A program made the position numbers and the translations under genes. The notes under the pieces were generated by a model. The model was not told the origin of the DNA. It saw nothing but the letters and a program-made list of their open reading frames with translations, and did not search any database. DNA of 64,000 nucleotides from Betaproteobacteria bacterium (GTDB taxonomy: Bacteria; Pseudomonadota; Gammaproteobacteria; Burkholderiales; Burkholderiaceae_F). Position 1 is the first letter of the stretch; each line of letters begins with the position of its first letter. This document shows, piece after piece, positions 24,084-32,875 of this stretch. The DNA lies in contig BOKW01000001.1 in the NCBI GenBank assembly GCA_016861185.1, positions 310,001-374,000 on the forward strand, in the 5' to 3' direction.

Positions 24084-27000
24084 ATGACCGATCTCTCCGA
24101 AATCAAGAAGCTCGCGACCTATCGCCCGACGCACAAGGTGCGCTTCGTCACCGCGGCGAGCCTGTTCGACGGCCACGACGCGTCGATCAACATCATGCGG
24201 CGCATCCTGCAGAGCATGGGCTGCGAGGTGATCCACCTCGGGCACAACCGCTCGGTCGAGGAGATCGTCACCGCGGCGCTGCAGGAGGACGTGCAAGGCA
24301 TCGCGGTCAGCTCGTATCAGGGCGGGCACGTCGAGTTCTTCAAGTACATGATCGACCTGCTGCGCGAACGCGGCGGCGCGCACATCAAGGTCTACGGCGG
24401 CGGCGGAGGCGTGATCGTGCCGTCGGAGATCAAGGAACTGCACGAGTACGGTGTCGCGCGCATCTTCTCGCCCGAGGACGGCCAGAAGATGGGGCTCACG
24501 GGGATGATCGGCCTGATGGTCGCCGAGTGCGACGTCGACCTCGCTCCGCACGCGCCGAAGTCGCTCGACACGCTGCGCGACAAAGACGTCGTCAAGCGCT
24601 GGCGCGCGCTCGCGCAACTGATCACCGCGTTGGAGAACGGCCAGGCCGATTCGCGCACGCGCGAGGCGCTGCACAAGGCGGCCGACACCGCGAAGGCGCC
24701 CGCGCTCGGCATCACCGGCACCGGCGGGGCAGGCAAGAGTTCGCTGACCGACGAACTCGTGCGCCGCTTCCGGCTCGATCAGGACGACGCGCTGCAGGTC
24801 GCGGTGATCTCGATCGACCCGTCGCGCCGCAAGAGCGGGGGCGCGCTGCTCGGCGACCGCATCCGCATGAACGCGATCGGCCCGTGGAGCAAAGGTCCGC
24901 GCGTGTACATGCGTTCGCTCGCCACGCGCGAAGCGGGCACCGAAATCAGCCAGGCGCTGCCGGATGCGATCGCCGCGTGCAAGGCCGCGGGGTTCGATCT
25001 CGTGATCGTCGAGACCTCGGGCATCGGCCAGGGCGACGCCGCGATCGTTCCGCACGTCGACACGACGCTGTATGTGATGACGCCGGAGTACGGCGCAGCC
25101 ACGCAGCTAGAGAAGATTGATATGCTGGACTTCGCCGACTTCGTCGCGATCAACAAGTTCGACCGCAAGGGCGCGCTCGACGCGCTGCGCGACGTCAGCA
25201 AGCAGGTCCAGCGCAACCGCGGCGTCTTCGGCCAGAAGCCGGACGAGATGCCCGTGTTCGGCACGATCGCCGCGCGCTTCAACGACGACGGCGTCACCGC
25301 GCTGTATCACGCGCTGCTGCCGAAGCTGAAGGACCTGGGGCTGAAGCTCGGCAAGTCGCGGTTGCCGCTTGCGTTCACGCGCCACTCGACGCACCAGACG
25401 CCGATCGTCCCGCCGCACCGCATCCGCTACCTCGCCGAGATCGCCGAGACCGTGCGCAGCTACAAGCGCCGCGCGCTCGAACAAGCCCGCATCGCGCGCG
25501 AGCGGCAACAGCTCGTCGAGACGAAGCGGATGCTCGCGGAAATCCCCCCCTGCCCCCCTTTGCCAAAGGGGGGTGAAACCGCCGCACTCGCCGCTCAGCC
25601 CCCTTTGGAAAAGGGGGCCGGCGACGCAGTCGCCGGGGGGATTTCTGCCGCCCTCGACCCCCTGATCGCCGACCGCGACGCCAGGCTCGACGCGCGCAGC
25701 CACAAGCTGCTCGGCATGTGGCCGCAGATGCAGCGGGCCTACGCGGGCGACGAGTACGTCGTGAGAATCCGCGACAGGGAAGTCCGTACCAAACTCACGC
25801 ACACGACGCTGTCTGGCAACAAGATCCGCAAGGTCGTGCTGCCGAAATACGAAGACCACGGCGAGCTGCTCAAGTGGCTGCTGCTGGAGAACGTCCCCGG
25901 CTCGTTCCCCTATACCGCGGGCGTGTTCGCGTTCAAGCGCGAGAACGAAGACCCGACCCGCATGTTCGCCGGCGAGGGCGATCCGTTCCGCACCAACCGC
26001 CGCTTCAAGCTGCTGTCGGAAGGCATGCCCGCGAAGCGGCTGTCGACCGCGTTCGACAGCGTGACGCTGTACGGCCACGATCCCGATCTGCGGCCCGACA
26101 TCTACGGCAAGGTCGGCAACTCGGGCGTCAGCATCGCCACGCTCGACGACATGAAGGTGTTGTACTCGGGCTTCGACCTGTGCGCGCCGAACACCAGCGT
26201 CAGCATGACGATCAACGGTCCGGCGCCGACGATCCTCGCGATGTTCATGAACACCGCGATCGACCAGCAGCTCGACAAGTTCCGCGCCGACAACAAGCGC
26301 GAGCCGACCGAGGACGAAGCCGAAAAGATCCGCGCCTGGGTGCTGGAAAACGTGCGCGGCACCGTGCAGGCCGACATCCTCAAGGAAGACCAGGGTCAGA
26401 ACACCTGCATCTTCTCGACCGAGTTCTCGCTGAAGGTGATGGGCGACATCCAGGAGTACTTCGTCCATCACAACGTGCGCAACTTCTACTCGGTGTCGAT
26501 CAGCGGCTATCACATCGCCGAAGCGGGCGCCAACCCGATCAGCCAGCTCGCGTTCACGCTGTCCAACGGCTTCACGTTCGTCGAGGCCTATCTCGCGCGC
26601 GGCATGCACATCGACGACTTCGCGCCCAACCTGTCGTTCTTCTTCAGCAACGGCATGGACCCCGAGTACACGGTGATGGGCCGCGTCGCGCGCCGCCTCT
26701 GGGCCGTGGCGATGCGCGACAAGTACGGCGCCAACGAACGCTCGCAGAAGCTCAAGTACCACTGCCAGACGAGCGGCCGCTCGCTGCACGCGCAGGAAAT
26801 CCAGTTCAACGACATCCGCACCACGCTGCAGGCCCTGATCGCCACCTACGACAACGCCAACAGCCTGCACACCAACGCCTACGACGAGGCGATCACCACG
26901 CCGACCGAAGAGAGCGTGCGGCGCGCGATGGCGATCCAGCTCATCATCAACCGCGAGTGGGGCCTGGCGAAGAACGAGAACCCCAACCAGGGCAGCTTCG

Positions 27001-27455
27001 TCATCGAGGAACTGACCGACCTCGTCGAAGAAGCGGTGCTCAAGGAGTTCGAGTCGATCAGCGAGCGCGGCGGCGTGCTGGGCAGCATGGAACTGGGCTA
27101 CCAGCGCAGCAAGATCCAGGAGGAGTCGCTGCACTACGAGCACCTGAAGCACACCGGCGAGTACCCGATCGTCGGCGTCAACACCTTCCGCAATCCGCAC
27201 GGCGATCCGATCCCCGAGAAACTCGAGCTGGCGCGCTCGACCGAGGAGGAGAAGCAGAGCCAGTTGAAGCGCCTGCGCGACTTCCACGAGCGGCACAAGC
27301 ACGAAGCGCCGGCGATGCTCGAGCGGCTGAAGCAGGCGGTGATCAACAACCAGAACGTGTTCGCCGTGCTGATGGATGCCGTGCGCTGCTGCTCGCTCGG
27401 CCAGATCACGAACGCGCTGTTCGAGGTCGGCGGGCAGTATCGGCGGAATATGTAG
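24084..27455 (+). CDS. icmF: Fused isobutyryl-CoA mutase (IcmF) with a repeat-encoded linker insert
   Basis: 1123 aa. It is an adenosylcobalamin enzyme that interconverts isobutyryl-CoA and n-butyryl-CoA (some relatives use pivalyl-CoA). Order: B12-binding domain (1-150, DGHD at 29-32, cobalt-ligand His 31); MeaI-like G-protein chaperone (P-loop GTGGAGKSS 212-220, NKFD later); linker; substrate-binding TIM barrel to the C-terminus. Residues 486-521 are encoded by an in-frame 105-bp palindromic repeat lying in the linker before [23 protein letters not shown]. Without it the length would be the family norm. No stop or frameshift is introduced, so the enzyme is probably active. Confidence 0.95.
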   Translation: MTDLSEIKKLATYRPTHKVRFVTAASLFDGHDASINIMRRILQSMGCEVIHLGHNRSVEEIVTAALQEDVQGIAVSSYQGGHVEFFKYMIDLLRERGGAHIKVYGGGGGVIVPSEIKELHEYGVARIFSPEDGQKMGLTGMIGLMVAECDVDLAPHAPKSLDTLRDKDVVKRWRALAQLITALENGQADSRTREALHKAADTAKAPALGITGTGGAGKSSLTDELVRRFRLDQDDALQVAVISIDPSRRKSGGALLGDRIRMNAIGPWSKGPRVYMRSLATREAGTEISQALPDAIAACKAAGFDLVIVETSGIGQGDAAIVPHVDTTLYVMTPEYGAATQLEKIDMLDFADFVAINKFDRKGALDALRDVSKQVQRNRGVFGQKPDEMPVFGTIAARFNDDGVTALYHALLPKLKDLGLKLGKSRLPLAFTRHSTHQTPIVPPHRIRYLAEIAETVRSYKRRALEQARIARERQQLVETKRMLAEIPPCPPLPKGGETAALAAQPPLEKGAGDAVAGGISAALDPLIADRDARLDARSHKLLGMWPQMQRAYAGDEYVVRIRDREVRTKLTHTTLSGNKIRKVVLPKYEDHGELLKWLLLENVPGSFPYTAGVFAFKRENEDPTRMFAGEGDPFRTNRRFKLLSEGMPAKRLSTAFDSVTLYGHDPDLRPDIYGKVGNSGVSIATLDDMKVLYSGFDLCAPNTSVSMTINGPAPTILAMFMNTAIDQQLDKFRADNKREPTEDEAEKIRAWVLENVRGTVQADILKEDQGQNTCIFSTEFSLKVMGDIQEYFVHHNVRNFYSVSISGYHIAEAGANPISQLAFTLSNGFTFVEAYLARGMHIDDFAPNLSFFFSNGMDPEYTVMGRVARRLWAVAMRDKYGANERSQKLKYHCQTSGRSLHAQEIQFNDIRTTLQALIATYDNANSLHTNAYDEAITTPTEESVRRAMAIQLIINREWGLAKNENPNQGSFVIEELTDLVEEAVLKEFESISERGGVLGSMELGYQRSKIQEESLHYEHLKHTGEYPIVGVNTFRNPHGDPIPEKLELARSTEEEKQSQLKRLRDFHERHKHEAPAMLERLKQAVINNQNVFAVLMDAVRCCSLGQITNALFEVGGQYRRNM
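25540..25644. repeat. C-run/G-run palindromic repeat inside icmF
   Basis: The 105-bp unit is bounded by AAATCCCCCC and GGGGGGATTT, with internal CCCCCCTTTG...AAAGGGGGG and CCCCCTTTGG...AAGGGGG palindromes. It is translated as icmF residues 486-521 ([11 protein letters not shown]..., PPLEKGAGD...). The architecture is the same as the unit in cysD, and the length is again a multiple of three. Confidence 0.85.
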
Positions 27456-27462
27456 CTCGACT

Positions 27463-27488
27463 CCCTCTCCCGCATCAGCGGGAGAGGG
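27463..27488. repeat. 11-bp-stem palindrome after icmF
   Basis: CCCTCTCCCGC, a 4-base loop, then GCGGGAGAGGG form a perfect hairpin 8 bases after the icmF stop. The same two arms recur at 32844-32869. There is no T-run, so it is a repeat or transcript-end stabiliser more than a classic terminator. Confidence 0.75.
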
Positions 27489-27579
27489 TTGGGGCGAGGG
27501 CGATCCGGCTTCGCGAGCCACGACGGACCCCGCTCGCGCAGGCATCCCGCCCCGTAGCGGTCACTCAAACAAGCAAACC

Positions 27580-28014
27580 ATGTCCGACCTCGTCGAAACC
27601 TACCGCGGCACCGTCTACCCCTGGCACTGCGACCACATCGGCCACATGAACGTCATGTGGTACGTCGGCAAGTTCGACGAAGCGACGTGGAACTTCTTTG
27701 CGCTGCTCGGCGCCACGCCCTCGTACCTGCGCGGCAACGGCCGCGGCATGGTCGCGGTCGACCAGCGCATCGCCTACCAGCGCGAACTGCACGCCGGCGA
27801 CACCGTCGCCGTCCGCAGCGGCGCGCTCGAAGTGCGCGACAAGGTGATCCGCTTCGTGCACGAGATGCGCAACGCCGAAACGCAGCAGGTCGCGGCGATC
27901 ACGATGCTGACCGGCGTGCACATTGACACGACGACCCGCAAGTCCTGTCCGCTGCCCGCCGAGGTGCTGGTACGCGCGCGCGAACGCACCGTCGCCTACG
28001 AGCTGCCGTGGTAG
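27580..28014 (+). CDS. Hotdog-fold acyl-CoA thioesterase (4HBT family)
   Basis: 144 aa. The 4HBT motif CDHIGHMNVMWYVGKFDEA carries the Asp/His active-site region near residues 17-35. It probably hydrolyses an acyl-CoA or a hydroxybenzoyl-CoA-like thioester. It follows icmF by 124 bases and precedes the HCCA-isomerase-like gene by 7 bases, which suggests a shared transcript and a link to branched-chain or aromatic acyl-CoA metabolism. Substrate is unknown. Confidence 0.88.
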   Translation: MSDLVETYRGTVYPWHCDHIGHMNVMWYVGKFDEATWNFFALLGATPSYLRGNGRGMVAVDQRIAYQRELHAGDTVAVRSGALEVRDKVIRFVHEMRNAETQQVAAITMLTGVHIDTTTRKSCPLPAEVLVRARERTVAYELPW

Positions 28015-28021
28015 GGAGCCC

Positions 28022-28678
28022 ATGCCGATGACAACAACCGTCGAGTTCTACTTCGATCCGATCAGCCCCTACTCGTGGCTCGCCGCAAGGCAGGGCGAAC
28101 GCGTCGAAGCGGCCGGCGCGCGGCTCGACTTCCGCCCGGTCCTGCTCGGCGGACTGCTCGCCGCGCACGGCACCAAGGGCCCCGCCGAGACGGCCGCCAA
28201 GCGCGCCTACACGATGCGCGACGTACTGCGTCTCGCCGCCCGCCTCGGCCTGCCGGTGCAGGGTCCGCCGACGCACCCGTTCAACCCGCTGCGCGCGCTG
28301 CGCATGTGCATCGCGCTCGACGACGCCGGCGAGCGCCGCCGCTTCGGCGAAGCGCTGCTCGACGCCGCCTGGGCGCGTGGGCTCGACCTCACCGACGACG
28401 CCGTGCTCGTCTCCCTCGCGCAGGAATGCGGTCTCGACGGCCGCGCGCTGCTCGCCCGCGCCGGCGACGCCGACGTCAAGCAGCGCCTGATCGACGCCAC
28501 CAACGCCGCGGTCGCCGCCGGCATCTTCGGCGTGCCGACCTATCGCATCGACGGCGAGATCTTCTGGGGCGAAGACCGCATCGACGCGCTGCTGTGGCGG
28601 CTGCAGGGAAACACGATCGACGAGACGCTGCTCACGAAAGTGCTCGCGCGGCCGGCGTCGGCGGTGAGGAAGGCGTAG
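28022..28678 (+). CDS. 2-hydroxychromene-2-carboxylate isomerase / DsbA-like kappa GST
   Basis: 218 aa. The start VEFYFDPISPYSWLAARQ with the catalytic serine of the kappa-class/HCCA isomerase fold, an inserted helical domain, and GIFGVPTYRIDGEIFWGEDR near the C-terminus place it in the family. Members isomerise chromene carboxylates in naphthalene-type pathways or act on other glutathione-dependent substrates. No aromatic degradation genes are adjacent, so its substrate is unclear. A second ATG at 28028 is possible. Confidence 0.88.
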   Translation: MPMTTTVEFYFDPISPYSWLAARQGERVEAAGARLDFRPVLLGGLLAAHGTKGPAETAAKRAYTMRDVLRLAARLGLPVQGPPTHPFNPLRALRMCIALDDAGERRRFGEALLDAAWARGLDLTDDAVLVSLAQECGLDGRALLARAGDADVKQRLIDATNAAVAAGIFGVPTYRIDGEIFWGEDRIDALLWRLQGNTIDETLLTKVLARPASAVRKA

Positions 28679-28789
28679 ATCTCCGAAGGAGACCGTTCGC
28701 GTTGGGCGTGTCGAAGCACGAACGGCATCCGCGGGGATTGTCTCGCGAGCGCGGGATCTGGTCACGGATGAGTCGCGAGGGCAACCTTC

Positions 28790-29061
28790 AATACGTCTCA
28801 CGAACGCGCGGCAACCGGTGCCGGAGCACATCGAGCCGGCGCGCTCCACGGAGGAAGGGAAGCAGAGCCAGTTGAAGCGCCTGCAGGACTTCCACCAGCG
28901 CCATGCGAGCCAGGCGCCAGCGATGCTGGAGCGGCTCAAGCGCACGGTGATCGACAACGGCAACGTGTTCGCGGTGCTGATGGACGCGTTGCGCTGCTGC
29001 TCACTGGGGCAGATCACGAGTGCGTTGTTTGAGGTGGGGGCAGTACCAGAGGAATATGTAG
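28790..29061 (+). pseudogene. Decayed second copy of the icmF 3' end
   Basis: About 80 codons resemble the last part of icm[24 protein letters not shown] and [24 protein letters not shown] are shared. There are short deletions near the left end and a 2-base deletion in the G-run before the stop; in the corrected frame it ends QYQRNM-stop, like icmF. The divergence shows it is not a recent duplication. It lies directly at the edge of the low-GC island. Confidence 0.85.
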
Positions 29062-29084
29062 TCTGTCGAAGGCCAAGTTTCGAT

Positions 29085-30173
29085 TTACATCCTCTCCACT
29101 TCAGCTGCTGTTCCGACTTCTTTGGCCACTACTGCCAGATGGTGAGAGGTGTTGATTGCGACCCACGTCGTCGGATCACCTGATGCGCGTCCATGCGTGG
29201 CGAATTGACTGATTAGCCGATCTCCCCAGCTAAACCGATCGCCGTGGAATCGACCGTGCGCGATAAGCGAGCGCGAGAGCGCCAGGTACTGTTCCTCAAG
29301 GGCTCGCTTCTGCCGCGAGCAGCCGCGAAGAACAAGCGTCGATTCGTCGCCCGTGTAGATAATCCGCGCGCTAATGTGAGGGAATGGCCCGTTCGTTTCA
29401 ACAAACTCAGGCTTCGTCGCAGCGTAGTCGCCGCCTCGCACAGGACGCCCCCCTCCTCTACCCGAGCGCACTTCCCTCAATAGCCGACGCTCAAGACGTG
29501 GAAACTCCCGTAGCTCGTACTCAGGGACCACGGCGCTCAGTTCCTCGGGCAGGCTTGAGCCGATGATCGTTACGGATCGATACGGAAAGAGCCGGTCAGC
29601 CTCGGAGAGCAATTCGAGGATCTGCGCCCGATGGCGTGGCATTTGGGTAAGGTGAATTCGCTCAAGATCGATGAGTAGGTCGATCTGACTGGCCTGTAGT
29701 CCGAGCCTCCCAACTGCATCCCACATACGCTCGATGGTTTCGCGCGCGACTCCCAGCTCGTCGTCAACGACTCTCAGCGCCGCACCGCACCCAAAGTCCT
29801 TGGCAACGGAGCCGAGAGAGCGAGTTAGCGAAGCGTCTTCCGACTTGTATAGATCGAGCACCGGAATGCTAGACACTCCAGCGTTGCGCAGAAATCGATT
29901 CACGAGCTCTGCCGGCTCGCCAAGACCCCAGAAGCCCCCATCCAGTTCCCACTTGTCGCGCAGATTCACATAGCAGCTACCACGACGACGCCACGCCTTG
30001 GCGATGCGGTCTGCGACAACTCCCAGATCAACTTCTTCAGACCTTTCCTCGCCCACACCGCGGCGAGTTAAGTAGAAGAGTGGTGTCACTGCAGCGGCAA
30101 CCTGAGATGGCGATTCGCTACAGCCGAGTAGCTCGCCTTTGTGAGACCGGACTACCGTTACGTGACCGAACAT
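29085..30173 (-). CDS. Beta-family protein (PF14350-like), third gene of the HigB-HigA island
   Basis: 362 aa. The N-terminus HVTVVRSHKGELLG...VAAAVTPLFYL and the DLLIDLERI segment fit the pattern of the Beta protein family, often annotated only as beta family protein. I see no catalytic motif, membrane segment or signal. It starts 18 bases after the HigA/ImmA-like stop, on the same strand and with the same lower GC content. The family is of unknown function and is often seen in phage or accessory regions. Its association here suggests an effector, target or sensor for the toxin-antitoxin pair. Confidence 0.7.
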   Translation of the reverse strand: MFGHVTVVRSHKGELLGCSESPSQVAAAVTPLFYLTRRGVGEERSEEVDLGVVADRIAKAWRRRGSCYVNLRDKWELDGGFWGLGEPAELVNRFLRNAGVSSIPVLDLYKSEDASLTRSLGSVAKDFGCGAALRVVDDELGVARETIERMWDAVGRLGLQASQIDLLIDLERIHLTQMPRHRAQILELLSEADRLFPYRSVTIIGSSLPEELSAVVPEYELREFPRLERRLLREVRSGRGGGRPVRGGDYAATKPEFVETNGPFPHISARIIYTGDESTLVLRGCSRQKRALEEQYLALSRSLIAHGRFHGDRFSWGDRLISQFATHGRASGDPTTWVAINTSHHLAVVAKEVGTAAEVERM

Positions 30174-30191
30174 CGTTGTATCTCTATCGAA

Positions 30192-31409
30192 TCAAGCCGG
30201 AGAAGCGCTTCGCTCCGAGAGAGCGCGGCCAACTTCACCCTGGCCCACCATTGAAGCCAGCTGTCGATAGTTGCCCGTCTCCCTTTGGATACGCCCCGCG
30301 ATAATCGCCGGATGGATGCGCAATTGCTCAGAGAGCTCTCTTACTGCTGAAGGTGTCCGGACCCTGCGAGCCTCGCTTTCTCTCCAAATTGCCAATGGAA
30401 TCAATGCATCCCGAGCCAACTTGTCAGCCTCCACTTCGTAGGGGTCGAGCTCGTTCATCTCCGTAACGTCATCCACAAAAACATCCCTATTCTTGGACAA
30501 GTGCCTGATAACGTGAACGCACTCGTGAAGAAGTGTGAACCAGAAGATGTCTAGTCGATCTCTTCTAAGCGTCAGGCCGATGACTGGCGTTCCGTCGATG
30601 TCAAGTGTGGCAGCGCCGTCGATGCGTCCGCCTGGCAGCTGCCGCTCAACGACAACGGCAATCCCGAGCTTGGAGAGGTACTCGATCGCGAGTGCCGGAC
30701 CGTTCTCGAACCAACTCAATTTCGCAAGTTCCGAAAGAATGGTTAGGTCAATCGACTCCGCCCGAAAAGCGCCGCGGCGAGTAACGGAATCCCTTGAGCG
30801 AACAAGAACTCGTGCGATCCACAGACGAATAGCAGTCGTCTCGCTCTCCATGAGCGAGCCGAAGGGAAGCGAACCTCGCAGATGTGCTAACGCAATCTGA
30901 TCCGACCCAGCACTGTTGATCATTCGCTGAATGAAATCCCGAGCGTTCTTCGCGGATACACGCGCACTTGACGCCCAACCACGCCGGATGATCTCGCGAG
31001 CCAAGCCCACGGGCGACTCGTTTCCTGCGTCGCGCGCTGACTCATCGGACCCAACAAGCACTTGGATCGGAATTGAAAGCTGAGCGCTTAGTCGCCTCAT
31101 CATCGGGATAGTCAGCTTCCTCTTGCCCGACAGAACCTCCGAAACACGACTCTTGGTGCCGAGTATCGGCACAAGATCCTTCTGCTGCAGACCCTGTTGC
31201 TCAAGGCGGAATAGGATCGCCTCCACAGGCTCAGGCTGCGCAATTGGAAACCGCTCCTTCTCATAGGTCTCTACGAGGAGCGCCAGCAACTCAAGCTTCC
31301 GCCCGTCTTCGCTCTCCGGAGCGGGGTCCTTCGCCATCAGTACCTCGATTGCCCCCAAGTAGTCGCGGTACTGCGCTTCAGATTTGATAACGCTGATGTC
31401 TGCGCTCAT
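30192..31409 (-). CDS. higA: HigA-type antitoxin fused to an ImmA/IrrE metallopeptidase
   Basis: 405 aa. Residues 1-120 match the HigA/XRE antitoxin plan, with the helix-turn-helix around 68-115 (LQQKDLVPILGTKSRVSEVLSGKRKLT). Residues 230-350 carry an ImmA/IrrE zinc-peptidase domain with HECVH at 295-299 and further acidic residues in DPYEVEADKLARD. ImmA/IrrE proteins cleave repressors or partners upon a signal, so self-cleavage or cleavage of the antitoxin region is a reasonable hypothesis. The preferred ATG (31409) lies 1 base after the toxin stop; an ATG at 31439 would overlap the toxin. Confidence 0.85.
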   Translation of the reverse strand: MSADISVIKSEAQYRDYLGAIEVLMAKDPAPESEDGRKLELLALLVETYEKERFPIAQPEPVEAILFRLEQQGLQQKDLVPILGTKSRVSEVLSGKRKLTIPMMRRLSAQLSIPIQVLVGSDESARDAGNESPVGLAREIIRRGWASSARVSAKNARDFIQRMINSAGSDQIALAHLRGSLPFGSLMESETTAIRLWIARVLVRSRDSVTRRGAFRAESIDLTILSELAKLSWFENGPALAIEYLSKLGIAVVVERQLPGGRIDGAATLDIDGTPVIGLTLRRDRLDIFWFTLLHECVHVIRHLSKNRDVFVDDVTEMNELDPYEVEADKLARDALIPLAIWRESEARRVRTPSAVRELSEQLRIHPAIIAGRIQRETGNYRQLASMVGQGEVGRALSERSASPA

Positions 31410-31410
31410 C

Positions 31411-31695
31411 TCAGAGCTTTCTCTTTGTGTATTCAGCATGTGTGCCTGCCCAGATCACATGCACAACGCCAACGCCATACGCGATACGTGCTTCGAGTCG
31501 GAAGTCATTACCGCGGACATTGAAGACGACACGGTTGTCCGACAAGAAACTCGCGGATGCGTATCGCCTCTTAATATCGTTCGGCGATCTCCACGTCGCA
31601 TCTTCGACCTCTGAAGTCCAGCTCCTAACCCATCCTCTTGTGTCTGGGTGCTTGGCAGTTAGTTGGTGCAGGATCTCGCGGCCCAAGAGCTTCAT
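31411..31695 (-). CDS. higB: HigB-like mRNA interferase toxin
   Basis: 94 aa, the usual size of HigB toxins of the RelE fold. It has the basic start MKLLGREILHQLTAKHPDTRGWVRSW, the FNVRGNDFRLEARIAYGVGVVHVIWAGTH core and a Lys/Arg C-terminus. HigB toxins cut mRNA on the ribosome. An AAGGA site precedes the ATG, and the antitoxin gene follows by one base. Order toxin-antitoxin is the typical hig order. Confidence 0.88.
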   Translation of the reverse strand: MKLLGREILHQLTAKHPDTRGWVRSWTSEVEDATWRSPNDIKRRYASASFLSDNRVVFNVRGNDFRLEARIAYGVGVVHVIWAGTHAEYTKRKL

Positions 31696-31736
31696 TGATG
31701 TTGTTCCTTGGCAATAGGTCGCGGCCCTCCACTACC

Positions 31737-31782
31737 GTTCCCAATGCGGGAACTCTACCACAGGACGTTCCCGTTTTGGGAA
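31737..31782 (-). promoter_or_regulatory. Two operators of the same type upstream of higB
   Basis: O1 is GTTCCC-AATGC-GGGAAC (31737-31753, perfect 6-bp arms). O2 is TTCCC-GTTTT-GGGAA (31768-31782). The centres are 30 bases apart, about three helical turns. A weak -10 (TAGAGT at 31752-31757, minus strand) lies at the edge of O1. They are probably bound by the HigA helix-turn-helix for autoregulation. Confidence 0.75.
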
Positions 31783-31931
31783 ATCAGTTGAGCCGGCGAA
31801 GTCGGGTACGTCGGGTCTTGATACCTGTGTCCGCTCCTCCCCCCGAGCATGAAGGCCAGATCCGTGCCGAACGGATCTTCAGCCCCTTCGGCTGCTTTGC
31901 CCGTCTCACTGGGTGCATTGGCATGCGCCGA

Positions 31932-32801
31932 TCAACTCGACTCGACAAACCGCCTTTCAAACGCCCAAACCTCCGGAAACCCAACGAGTGTGTGAAGCTC
32001 GTCCATCGAGTACGCCGGCACCGGCGAACCTTCCGTGCTGCCGTGCTGCTCGAGGTACCGATACGCCTGCTCCAGAGCGGCGCACGCGGCGTTCATGCCG
32101 GCGGTCGGGTAGATGACGATCGAATAGCCGTAACGCTTGAGGCTCTCGGCTGACACCACCGGGCTCTTGCCGCTCGGCACCATGTTGGCGAACAGGTAGG
32201 CGTCGCCCGCCAGCGCCTGGCCCACGCGTTCGAACTCGGCTTCGCTCTCGGGCGCTTCGACGAACACGACGTCGGCGCCCGCCTTGGCGAAGGCCCGGGC
32301 GCGCGCGATCGCTTCGTCCAGCCCCAGCGAGGTGCGCGCGTCGGTGCGCGCGACGATCGGGAAGTCGTCGCTGCGCCGCGCATCGACCGCGACCTCGATC
32401 CGCCGCACCGCGTCCTTCAATGGCACCACGCGCCGGCCGGGCGTGTGGCCGCACTTCTTCGGCATCTCCTGGTCTTCGATCTGGATCGCCTGCACGCCGG
32501 CGACCTCGTAGCCGCGCACGGTCTCGCGCACGTTGATCAGCCCGCCGAAGCCGGTGTCGGCATCGGCGATCAGCGGCTTGCTGGTGCCGCTGGCGATCAC
32601 GCGCGCGCGGTCCACCATGTCGCGGTAGGTCACGAGGCCGGCATCGGCCACGCCGAGGTGCGAGGCCGAGATGCCGTAGCCGGTCATGTACAGCGCCTTG
32701 AAGCCCATGCGATCGGCGATGCGCGCGGAGAGCATCTCGAACACGCCGGGCGCGACGATGAACTCGCCGGCGGCGAGCAGGGACTTGAGCTTCTGGGTCA
32801 T
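31932..32801 (-). CDS. Isocitrate lyase/PEP mutase superfamily protein
   Basis: 289 aa. The signature KKCGH and the metal-binding ADADTGFGG are visible, with LVTYRDMVDRARVIA upstream. Members cleave or rearrange 2-hydroxy-dicarboxylates (2-methylisocitrate or dimethylmalate lyases), decarboxylate oxaloacetate, or make phosphonopyruvate. The sequence does not pinpoint the reaction. It is encoded just downstream of a frameshifted Bug-type solute receptor. A start at 32822 is also possible, but 32801 starts at the conserved part. Confidence 0.85.
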   Translation of the reverse strand: MTQKLKSLLAAGEFIVAPGVFEMLSARIADRMGFKALYMTGYGISASHLGVADAGLVTYRDMVDRARVIASGTSKPLIADADTGFGGLINVRETVRGYEVAGVQAIQIEDQEMPKKCGHTPGRRVVPLKDAVRRIEVAVDARRSDDFPIVARTDARTSLGLDEAIARARAFAKAGADVVFVEAPESEAEFERVGQALAGDAYLFANMVPSGKSPVVSAESLKRYGYSIVIYPTAGMNAACAALEQAYRYLEQHGSTEGSPVPAYSMDELHTLVGFPEVWAFERRFVESS

Positions 32802-32843
32802 GGCGGGACTTGTGTACTCCACGGGCGGTCGCCCTCACCTCGA

Positions 32844-32869
32844 CCCTCTCCCGCTGAGGCGGGAGAGGG
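32844..32869. repeat. 11-bp-stem palindrome upstream of the lyase-superfamily gene
   Basis: The same CCCTCTCCCGC/GCGGGAGAGGG arms as at 27463, with a different 4-base loop (TGAG). It lies between the receptor stop and the lyase-superfamily start. Confidence 0.75.
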
Positions 32870-32875
32870 AGTCGA

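Noticed and set aside
29061..31932. Prophage or integrative element
   Set aside because: No integrase, transposase, tRNA or direct repeats were seen, so only a low-GC island is supported.
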